A stretch of 13,776 bases of DNA from a bacterium (GTDB lineage Bacteria > UBP15 > UBA6099 > DSWB01): contig JAGUYV010000243.1 in NCBI GenBank assembly GCA_020061125.1, positions 1-13,776 on the forward strand, given 5' to 3'. Within the stretch, counting starts at the first letter, position 1. Each line of letters begins with the position of its first letter. The notes beneath the pieces were generated by a model. That model was not told where the DNA came from. It worked only from the letters and a program-made list of their open reading frames with translations, and did no database searches. Positions 7,017 through 13,776 of the stretch are shown here, in pieces. Made by a program: the position numbers and the translations under genes.

Positions 7017-7101
7017 CAGGTTCCTCCGGCTCGATTTTTTCCATGAAACAATCAATAACCTCCCAATAAAACGAGCATGTTTTTGCTGCCGGTGGCTCTG
7101 T
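7017..7101. other. Convergent intergenic gap without a clear terminator
   Basis: This 85-base gap separates the plus-strand membrane protein gene from the minus-strand giant gene. It is richer in A and T than its surroundings. A TTTTTT run (7035-7040) follows a GC-rich stretch, but I find no good stem before it. AGCA (7074-7077) and TGCT (7084-7087) form only a 4-bp stem, which on the minus strand is followed by a T-rich stretch. Neither makes a convincing intrinsic terminator. Confidence 0.4.
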
Positions 7102-10100
7102 TCAGGGAATGATTTTCACGGATATGGTTCCCATGAATCTACCGACGGTGAATGTGACTTCTTCGTTGCCCGTTGTCGAGCCTGCCTGGAAGAACCCGTT
7201 TGTGTTGATGGTTCCAAGGCCGTTTTTGACTTTTGCGGATTCGGCGCTGATGTCGAAGATGGCCCCTGTCGTGAAGTGGGCTTGGATTTCAAATGTGCGA
7301 GAACTGTTGCGCTTGATTTCTGAAGTGTGGGGGAACACTTTGATGTTCGAGATGTCTTTGATGCCCACGCGCACGGGCACGGACTCCGTGTCCATGCCGC
7401 CATAGGGGTCGCGCACGGTCAGCGTGAGCGTGGCCCAGTACGCGTCCCGCGGCGCGGTCCAGTTGGTGGATGCGGATGTTGTGGCGGAAAACGGGCTATG
7501 GCCGCCGCCGCTCCACTCGTAAGTGAGGGGATCGCCGTCCGGATCCGAAGCGGTTGCCGACAGGGTTACTGCTTCGTAGAAAGAGACATCCACTGACGAC
7601 GAGGTAAGCGACGATATCACGGGGCTGGCGTTGAGCCGTTTGTTGAGCGCGAATTCGCTTGTGTTGCCGTTTGTGTCTGTGACCGTTGCGGTGACATAGC
7701 GGCCGCCGGTAATGGTTAAATTCGTGAACGACCATGCGCCGGCCGCGGTTGTGGTTGCGGTGGCGACGAATGCGTAGGCTTCGCCCGCCAGGGTGGCGTC
7801 CTGGCCCACGGAGGATGCGGTGTCGTCCACGCGGAACAGCTCCACGGTGCAGCCCGCGCACGCGGGCGCCGTGGTTCCAGAGATATCGTATGCGCCCGCG
7901 CCCAGAGCCGTGATCGTGACGATGGACGGCGCGGCGCGCGACGCGTTGCCCCCGGATTCCAGCGCAATGCCCTTGCCCGCGTTGTCGAATGTCACATTCC
8001 TTGAAACCGTGTTGCCGGTTGTGCCGCTGTCTTTAATCAGCACACCGTGCGAGTCGTTGAACACAATCCGGTTTGGCTGGCCCGTGAAGGCGCCGCCCAC
8101 GGCGTTGTTTTTGGCCGAGGTCTCGATTTTTACCCCCGTGCCGTTTTGCAGGTTCGACACCTTGTCCCCGTTTTTGTCGCTGCCGATGTAATTGCCGTAT
8201 ATTTTGTTTGCGTCCGAGCCTGCGCCCTGGATGAGGATGCCAATGGAGTTGCCCGAGACGAGGTTGCGGCGAGAGGAATCCGTTCCGCCCACAGTGTTCA
8301 GATTCGATCCGCTGGAAATGACCACGCCCACGAAGTTGGCCACTTTTCCGGTTCCGAGCGGATTCGTGCCGATGTAGTTTCCGATCACCATGTTGTTGGA
8401 TGTGGTCGTGTGAAGGTTGACGCCCACGGTGTTGCCGGACACCACATTCCGGTCCGCAGCGGTTGTGCCGCCGATGGTGTTGGCGTACGCGCTGCTGGTG
8501 ATCAGGATGCCCGTGCGGTTGCCCAGGCCGGCGGCGCCTGAAGAGTTCGTGCCGATGTAATTGCCCGCGATCAGGTTGTTTGTTGCGGTCGAGCCGGAGA
8601 TGCCTATGCCGTGCCCGGCGGTCATGTCCCCGCATTTGACGATGGTCAGGCCCCGGATTTCATTGTTGCTGGAAAGAATCGAGAAGCAATACCAAGGATT
8701 GCCGCCGCCGCTCACCGTGACCTGGCCGCCGGAAGTGTTCCTGATGGTCGTGGCGTTGTCCGTGAGCGTGGGCAGGCCGCTGGCCAGGGTGATGGTCTTG
8801 CCGGACATGGATGTGTGGAAGGTGATATCCGACGGCGCGTTGTCCGCGTTGGCTTCGGCCATGCACTGGCGCAGTGTGGCGTAGCCCGCGTCCGCATTGG
8901 ATGACACGACAAAGCCTGGGCACTCGGTACGAGGCAATTTCTTGTTGGCCGCGAACTCCGTGGTGTTGCCGCCGCTGTCCGTGATCGTGGCCGAGATGTA
9001 ATTTGCGTTTGCGGATGGGGTGAGGCCGGTGGCGCTCCACGCGCCCGCGGCGTCTGTGGTGACAGTGGCGAGCAGGTCGTAGCCCTCGCCCGAGCCGGCC
9101 GGGTCCGCGGACACGCCCGCCCCCGTGTCGTCGGCCTGGAAGATCTCCACGGTGCATGCGCCGCATGTGCTCGCGCCCGTGGCGTCGTAAGCCGAACCGT
9201 TCTTGATTACCGTGTCTATGGACAGGCTGTAGTCGTGTCCGGTCACGATGCCCTTGCCGCCGTTTTCATAGATGCTGTTGGCGCGGATGGTGAGGCCCGC
9301 GGGCGAACCGGTGACCTCGACGCCCGCGCCACCATTGTTCGCAATCACATTGGCGTCCCCGGCCGCGCCCCCGATGGTTGTTGCGGTGACCGTGGCGGTG
9401 AAGGTGATGCCGGTCTGCAGGTTCCCTGCCGGGGTCATGTCCTGCTTCACGCCGATGAGGTTGTTGCGGATTGACATGCCGGATGTGCTGATGGCGTAAA
9501 TGCCGCTCTTTTCGTTTGCGGAAATGATGTTCCGCTCGGTTGCCGCGCCGCCCACCACGGCGTTGTAGCCTTCGTAAATGGCGATGCCGTATTCGGTGTT
9601 GGAACGCGTCTGCAGGCCGTCTCTGGAAAGCCCGATGATGTTGCCGCGGATCACCGTGTCCGGGGCCGTGGACAGGTTCACGGCCGTGCCGTAGTTGCCG
9701 GATATCACATTGCCATAATCCTGTGTCCCGCCCACGACCGTGCCGCGCGCGCCCGAGAAGATCTGCACGCCGCCGTTGTTGGGCAGGGCGGGTGATCCGA
9801 TCAATCCCAGGCCGATGATGTTGCCCTGCACCGCGTTGTTGTCCGCGCCCGGGCCGGTGATGCGAACCGCGTATCCCGGCGTGTTGCCGGAGATGATGTT
9901 GCCTTGGCTCGCGGACGCGGATCCGCCGATGGTGTTTGCGTGCGCGCCGCCGGTGATCAGGATGCCGCCGGTCCCGTTTTTGAGCGCCGCCATGCCCGTG
10001 GACTTGACGCCGATCTTGTTGTTTTGAACGAGTGTTCCGGTTGTGTCGGTCCCGTCAATGGTGACGCCGGTTTTGCTGTTGCCCGCGATCACGCTGTTGA

Positions 10101-13100
10101 TGATTTTGTTGTTTGCCCCGGCCACATAAATGCCGGAGCTGTTGCCGATGGCCGTGGAGTCAATGAAATTCGTGCCCACGCGGCAGGAGTCAATGGTCAC
10201 GCCATCAGCCTGGATGTCTATGGCGTGCCGCCCGTCCCTGCGGTATTGAACCACGGCCAGGCCCTTGAGAGACGAATTGTCCGCGGCGATTTCAAAGCCG
10301 CTGCACAGGGCGCAGTCCGATCCGTCCACAATGATGTTCCGGCCCGAGGCGTCAATGATCACCGGGCCGCCGTAGTCTTCAAACGGGATCGGGTTCACGG
10401 GTTTGATGACGGCGTTGCTGATGGAGAACGAAATAGTTTGCGTGCCCGCGGATTCGTTGGCGGCCATGACGCAGTCGTACAGGCTGCCGTCGCCGTCCGC
10501 GGCGCTCGTGGTTACGGTCCAGCCGGGGCATTTGTATGAAGTGCCCGGCTCGAACGCCAGGAGCGCAGAGCTGGCGTCGTTCGAGGTGCCGAACACCAGC
10601 AGATTTCCCGAGACCGCAGGGGAGGACACAATGTTTGCGCCCGCGTCGTAACGCCACACCTCGCGGCCGTTGTCGTTGGGGTCCAGGGCGTACAGCACGC
10701 CCCGGTTCACGGACCATGCGCCATCCGTTACATACACATAATCATTGAAGACCACGGGACTGGAGAACGCCAGGCTGTTGTCCAGGCTGGTCTGCCAGCG
10801 CAGGGCGCCGGTCTGGATGTCGTATGCGGCAAGGGTGCCGTCGCCTGTGCCGAGTATATACATCCCGTTGTATAGGGCGCCGTTGGAGTCCACGAACGCA
10901 TTGGGGTTGTACGCGCTCCACACAATGGCGCCCGTGTATTTGTTGAGGCAGTAGGCGCGGTCGTCGTCCCATGTGGAAGTGCATACATAGTCACCGCTGA
11001 CCGTGACGCCGCTTCCCGCGATCTGGCAGGTTGCGGTTGTCAGCTCCCTGGACCAATACAACTCGCCGGTGAAAGCATCCAGAGCGTAAACCGTGCAGTT
11101 GTTCGATGTCGCGTAAACCACGCCGTTGACCACGGCCGCGGGCGAATCGCCGAAAGAATAGGTTGACCCGAATCCCGGCGAGTAAGACCATTTCACGGCT
11201 TTTGTGGAGGGGTTCAGGGCGTAGAAGGTTCCGGTTTCAGAGCCGAAATACAGGGTGTCGTTGGCGATGACCGGGGACGAGCCGCGGATTCTTCCTCCTG
11301 TATCGAAGATCCAGTTGAGCGTGCCGGAGAGGCGGTTCAGGGAATACATTTTCCCGGATTCCGCGGCGAAGAACACAGAGTTGTTCCACACGGCCGGGGC
11401 GTTGTCCCTGAAGCTGTCGCCGCCGGTGTCGTATTGCCAGGCCAGGGAGCCGTCGGCTTTGTTCACGGCGTACGCCCGGCCGCTGTTTTCGCCCACATAG
11501 ATGTGCGTTTCAAAAATCGCGGGCGAGGTGTAGATGTTGGAAGAGAAATCCGTGGTTTTGGACCATTTAAGCGTCAGGGGCCATTTGAATGTTTGCGCGC
11601 TTTGTCCCGAGTTGGCGGTGTTGCATGAAAACATGGGCCAATCCTCGCCGCAGGGTTGCGGAAGGGCGATTGTCTGAACGGTGAGGGTTCCCGCGGCCGA
11701 GCCGGATTTGCCGAGAAGGTCCGAGGCGGTCACGGGAATGTTTTTGTCTCCGGCGGCGACGCTCTCGGGTACGGAGAACCTGTCGCTGCCATACACGCCG
11801 TCTCCGGCCGCGCCGTCCGCGTGCGCCCCGTCGTCGTACAGGGGCAGCGCGACCGGGCCGCCCGCGTCCGTGAGATTCACCGTCACGGCGCTTATGTAGC
11901 TCATGCCGTTCGCATAGGTCACGGTCGCGGTCACGCGGGTTTTCTGCATGCCGTTGGCTATGACCGTGTCCGGGGTGAATTGCACATCGGAAATCACGGG
12001 CGCGATGCACAGGTCGTACCAGGGTCCGAATTCCGAGGTGTTGCCGTTGGTGTCGTGCCCGAGTGTGGATATGGCCATGCACTCGGAAAAGCAGATGCCG
12101 GAGTAAGTGAATGTGGCGGCGGCCACGGCCGAGGAGGACATGCCGTGGTATTCGTACCCCTCGCCGTTGCCGCTCGGGTCGGGCTGCGCGGCCGCCGAGG
12201 GCTTGCTTGCGTAGTAAATGTGCGCGTAAGTGTTGGGGGCCTTGGTTCCGGAGATGTTGTAGCAGTTGCCGCCCGCGCTGGTGATCTGGGTGATCACCGG
12301 GAAATCCGTGTAATCGTTGGGGCCGGGCGGGGTTGAGCTGTTGGGCGTGACGCCGTCGTTGTTCAGGTCCACGGCCAGCCCCTGGTTCTGATAGAAACTG
12401 TTTTTGAAAAACTTATTGCGCACGGACCCGCTGTCGCGCGCCTCAATGCCGTTGCGCTTGTTGTGCGCGATGTCGTTGGCGCCGTCCAGGTTGTGGTCCT
12501 TGGCGCCGATCCGGTTGTTGCTGGCGCTGCCGATGATGAGAATGCCGCCCGCAGTGTTGCCCGCGGCGTTGCCGTTTTTGTCAACTCCGATTTTGTTGTA
12601 CTGGATGAGATTGTTCTGCGCGTCCGCGCCGTTGAGGATGACCCCGTAGGTGGAGCTGTTGGCGATGATGTTTCCCGAGCCGTTGTCCAGGTGGTCCACG
12701 CCCACATAGGTGTATGGGACGCTCTTCAAATACACGCCTGCGTTTTTGTTCCCTGCCGGGGTCGCGCCATCCGCTCCCACGCCGATGTAGTTGTTGAGAA
12801 TGATATTGACCGTTGACGCCGCTCCCTCGACATGAACGCCGCTGCCTCCGTTGCCCGAGAGCACATTGCGGAACCCATTGTTGTGGTTGCCGACCAGCGT
12901 GGATTTGGCGCTGTTGATGATCCGCACCCCATCTTTTTTGTTGGCGAGAATGGTGTTGCCGGAGTTGTCCACCCCGATATAGTTGCCGTATATTTTCGTA
13001 TTGTCACCGTCGCTGATGAAGATGCCGTAGCCGTTGTTGCCGCTGATCAGGTTGCCCATGGACACGCCCGTGTCGCCGCCGATGACAGTGTCGTCCGAGC

Positions 13101-13776
13101 CGTCGCCTTCGATGTAAATGCCCGAGCCGTAGTTTTCCAGCAGGCTTATGCCATCGGATTTTGCGCCGATGATGGATTTGACGATGGTGGTGTTTTTTGC
13201 GCCGTTGATGTAGATGCCGTGGCCCGCGGCCGCGTGGTAATTGCCCGAGATCACGGACTTGGCGCCCGTTTCGCTGGTGATGATGTTTCTTGCCGCCTGG
13301 TTTTCGATTATCACGCCGTTGGCGTTGTCGTAGCCCGTTTTGTCCAGGTAATCCGTGCCGATGCGGCAGCCGATGATCTGGTTGTCCGTGGACGCGATGC
13401 CCGTGATGCGGATGCCCGAGGCGCCGAATGGTGCCCCGGCGTCCGAGCGGAAGCGGATAATGGAGATGTCTTTGATGGTGTTGTTCGCGGACTGGATCCG
13501 GATGCCGTCCGAGGGAGAGAGGAAATGGCCGGAGATCACGATTTTGCGGCCGCTGCCGTCAATGGTGACGCCGGCCGGGTCCGTGAGCGGAGGTAGGGCT
13601 GTCAGCAAGTCTATGCGCGCGTCGGTGATGCCGAACTGGATGGTGTCCGCGCCGCCGTTGGTGTTGGCGTAGGAGATGCACCAGCGCAGGGAATTGATGC
13701 CCGAATCGCCATTGTGCGTGACCATGCACACACCCGCCGCGCCCATGCCCGAGCCGCCGCCGGTTCCGGTTCCGCC
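7102..13776 (-). CDS. Giant secreted-type mosaic protein: three beta-helix modules, PQQ-type propeller, Ig-like domains (N-terminus outside window)
   Basis: The frame is open to the window edge, giving at least 2224 residues. Residues are counted here from the in-frame ATG at 13746, which is probably not the start, since GGTGTGGGSG is encoded before it. The order is: beta-helix 1 (about 7-480), Ig-like (about 481-580), a second Ig-like domain (about 581-690), PQQ-type beta-propeller (about 699-1072), beta-helix 2 (1073-1505), Ig-like (to 1608), beta-helix 3 (1609-1936), Ig-like (to 2038), PKD-like (2039-2126, with SDPDGDPLTYEW) and Big2-like (2127-2214). Helix turns show the repeated pattern NYIG, GV.I, IGG and N.ISGN. 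Cysteine pairs at the head of each helix (C7/C23, C1073/C1092, C1609/C1628) suggest disulfides and export. The chain ends at VKIIP with no LPXTG, PEP-CTERM or obvious sorting domain. The signal peptide would be outside. A cell-surface or released adhesin or carbohydrate-binding role is possible; no catalytic residues are evident. The function is unknown. Confidence 0.88.
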   Translation of the reverse strand, partial: GGTGTGGGSGMGAAGVCMVTHNGDSGINSLRWCISYANTNGGADTIQFGITDARIDLLTALPPLTDPAGVTIDGSGRKIVISGHFLSPSDGIRIQSANNTIKDISIIRFRSDAGAPFGASGIRITGIASTDNQIIGCRIGTDYLDKTGYDNANGVIIENQAARNIITSETGAKSVISGNYHAAAGHGIYINGAKNTTIVKSIIGAKSDGISLLENYGSGIYIEGDGSDDTVIGGDTGVSMGNLISGNNGYGIFISDGDNTKIYGNYIGVDNSGNTILANKKDGVRIINSAKSTLVGNHNNGFRNVLSGNGGSGVHVEGAASTVNIILNNYIGVGADGATPAGNKNAGVYLKSVPYTYVGVDHLDNGSGNIIANSSTYGVILNGADAQNNLIQYNKIGVDKNGNAAGNTAGGILIIGSASNNRIGAKDHNLDGANDIAHNKRNGIEARDSGSVRNKFFKNSFYQNQGLAVDLNNDGVTPNSSTPPGPNDYTDFPVITQITSAGGNCYNISGTKAPNTYAHIYYASKPSAAAQPDPSGNGEGYEYHGMSSSAVAAATFTYSGICFSECMAISTLGHDTNGNTSEFGPWYDLCIAPVISDVQFTPDTVIANGMQKTRVTATVTYANGMSYISAVTVNLTDAGGPVALPLYDDGAHADGAAGDGVYGSDRFSVPESVAAGDKNIPVTASDLLGKSGSAAGTLTVQTIALPQPCGEDWPMFSCNTANSGQSAQTFKWPLTLKWSKTTDFSSNIYTSPAIFETHIYVGENSGRAYAVNKADGSLAWQYDTGGDSFRDNAPAVWNNSVFFAAESGKMYSLNRLSGTLNWIFDTGGRIRGSSPVIANDTLYFGSETGTFYALNPSTKAVKWSYSPGFGSTYSFGDSPAAVVNGVVYATSNNCTVYALDAFTGELYWSRELTTATCQIAGSGVTVSGDYVCTSTWDDDRAYCLNKYTGAIVWSAYNPNAFVDSNGALYNGMYILGTGDGTLAAYDIQTGALRWQTSLDNSLAFSSPVVFNDYVYVTDGAWSVNRGVLYALDPNDNGREVWRYDAGANIVSSPAVSGNLLVFGTSNDASSALLAFEPGTSYKCPGWTVTTSAADGDGSLYDCVMAANESAGTQTISFSISNAVIKPVNPIPFEDYGGPVIIDASGRNIIVDGSDCALCSGFEIAADNSSLKGLAVVQYRRDGRHAIDIQADGVTIDSCRVGTNFIDSTAIGNSSGIYVAGANNKIINSVIAGNSKTGVTIDGTDTTGTLVQNNKIGVKSTGMAALKNGTGGILITGGAHANTIGGSASASQGNIISGNTPGYAVRITGPGADNNAVQGNIIGLGLIGSPALPNNGGVQIFSGARGTVVGGTQDYGNVISGNYGTAVNLSTAPDTVIRGNIIGLSRDGLQTRSNTEYGIAIYEGYNAVVGGAATERNIISANEKSGIYAISTSGMSIRNNLIGVKQDMTPAGNLQTGITFTATVTATTIGGAAGDANVIANNGGAGVEVTGSPAGLTIRANSIYENGGKGIVTGHDYSLSIDTVIKNGSAYDATGASTCGACTVEIFQADDTGAGVSADPAGSGEGYDLLATVTTDAAGAWSATGLTPSANANYISATITDSGGNTTEFAANKKLPRTECPGFVVSSNADAGYATLRQCMAEANADNAPSDITFHTSMSGKTITLASGLPTLTDNATTIRNTSGGQVTVSGGGNPWYCFSILSSNNEIRGLTIVKCGDMTAGHGIGISGSTATNNLIAGNYIGTNSSGAAGLGNRTGILITSSAYANTIGGTTAADRNVVSGNTVGVNLHTTTSNNMVIGNYIGTNPLGTGKVANFVGVVISSGSNLNTVGGTDSSRRNLVSGNSIGILIQGAGSDANKIYGNYIGSDKNGDKVSNLQNGTGVKIETSAKNNAVGGAFTGQPNRIVFNDSHGVLIKDSGTTGNTVSRNVTFDNAGKGIALESGGNASRAAPSIVTITALGAGAYDISGTTAPACAGCTVELFRVDDTASSVGQDATLAGEAYAFVATATTTAAGAWSFTNLTITGGRYVTATVTDTNGNTSEFALNKRLNASPVISSLTSSSVDVSFYEAVTLSATASDPDGDPLTYEWSGGGHSPFSATTSASTNWTAPRDAYWATLTLTVRDPYGGMDTESVPVRVGIKDISNIKVFPHTSEIKRNSSRTFEIQAHFTTGAIFDISAESAKVKNGLGTINTNGFFQAGSTTGNEEVTFTVGRFMGTISVKIIP
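7633..8922 (-). repeat. Protein-level module 3: beta-helix plus Ig-like domain
   Basis: The module opens CPGFVV with cysteines 1609 and 1628 (TLRQC), followed by regular turns GNYIGTNSSG, NTIGG and NVVSGN that recur three to four times. It closes with an Ig-like domain containing CAGCTVELF, AGAWSFTNL and GNTSEFALNK. The near match of opening and closing motifs with module 2 points to an internal duplication. Confidence 0.78.
8923..10530 (-). repeat. Protein-level module 2: beta-helix plus Ig-like domain
   Basis: The module opens CPGWTV with cysteines 1073 and 1092 (GSLYDC), runs through beta-helix turns such as NNKIGVKSTG, NTIGG and GNIISGN, and closes with an Ig-like domain. That domain contains CGACTVEIF, GSGEGYD, AGAWSATGL and GNTTEFAANK. 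It is closer to module 3 than to module 1. Confidence 0.78.
10531..11652 (-). other. PQQ-type beta-propeller domain within the giant protein
   Basis: Residues 699-1072 hold seven copies of the pattern 'Tyr/Ala-x-Leu/Val/Tyr-Asn/Asp, x3-5, Gly, x3, Trp', for example YAVNKADGSLAWQY, YSLNRLSGTLNWIF, YALDAFTGELYWS and AAYDIQTGALRWQ. The first follows a partial blade, LTLKWSK. Between copies are the usual SSPVI and VYFG-type strands. This is a PQQ-repeat (pyrrolo-quinoline-quinone-like) propeller of seven or eight blades. Such domains often serve as scaffolds, and I see no evidence for PQQ binding or dehydrogenase activity. Confidence 0.82.
12007..13776 (-). repeat. Protein-level module 1: beta-helix plus Ig-like GNTSEF domain
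   Basis: This encodes the first of three related modules. It opens with C7 and C23 around a SLRWC motif, continues with beta-helix turns that recur about every 65-70 residues (YIGVD, then GVRI, then NVLSGN), and ends with an Ig-like domain closing in GNTSEFG and C580. Its Ig-like part is the most divergent of the three copies: it lacks the CxxCTVE motif and has NCYNISG instead. Confidence 0.75.

Noticed and set aside
7035-7087. Possible bidirectional terminator between the convergent genes
   Set aside because: The T-run at 7035-7040 lacks a supporting stem, and the AGCA/TGCT stem is only 4 bp.
10531-11652. Calling the giant protein a PQQ-dependent dehydrogenase
   Set aside because: Only the propeller repeat is present. 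The rest of the chain is structural beta-helix and Ig-like sequence, and I see no enzyme active-site pattern.
11656-13596. Plus-strand open frames of 226 and 254 codons opposite the giant protein gene
   Set aside because: Their Val/Ala/Gly/Asp-rich translation mirrors the Gly/Asn-rich repeats on the other strand. The minus-strand frame carries the repeating domain motifs.
7633-13776. Regularly recurring similar DNA segments that could suggest a tandem repeat or CRISPR array
   Set aside because: The repeats are degenerate, in frame and explained by beta-helix turns of the encoded protein. There are no identical direct repeats with unique spacers.

Overview
The window is GC-rich bacterial DNA with dense, well-formed genes. 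It suggests an anaerobic or facultatively anaerobic, Gram-negative-like bacterium. The reasons are a tungsten-type aldehyde:ferredoxin oxidoreductase, which is oxygen-sensitive in characterised cases, and a giant cysteine-containing secreted-type beta-helix protein with no Gram-positive sorting signal at its C-terminus. The sequence alone does not give a phylum.

Positions 1-6316 hold five same-strand genes with short gaps, probably one operon. They are the C-terminal part of homoserine kinase (thrB, cut by the window edge), a PuuA-like glutamine-synthetase-family ligase, an NAD-type short-chain dehydrogenase/reductase (SDR), a second GlnA-like member of the glutamine synthetase family, and an aldehyde:ferredoxin oxidoreductase (AOR). 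Both synthetase-like proteins keep the ATP, metal and glutamate residues. By alignment from memory, both lack the glutamate that closes the ammonium site in true glutamine synthetase (E. coli Glu327), and the second also lacks the Asp50 equivalent. I therefore infer that they join glutamate to something other than ammonia, probably amines. With an alcohol/ketone dehydrogenase and an aldehyde oxidoreductase beside them, they could form an oxygen-independent counterpart of the gamma-glutamylated amine pathway (Puu or isopropylamine type). This is the most interesting system in the window, and it is a hypothesis.

Positions 6348-7016 encode an unrecognised 222-residue protein with two membrane segments. 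A perfect TATAAT lies 9 bases before its start codon, so it may have its own promoter and an almost leaderless mRNA. Positions 7017-7101 are a short convergent gap with no convincing terminator.

Positions 7102-13776, on the minus strand, are one open frame that runs off the window edge. It encodes at least 2224 residues of a secreted-type mosaic protein. Three parallel beta-helix modules each begin with a cysteine pair and end in an Ig-like 'GNTSEF' domain. A seven-repeat PQQ-type beta-propeller sits between modules 1 and 2, and the chain ends with a PKD-like and a Big2-like domain. I saw no tRNA, rRNA, CRISPR array or insertion sequence.
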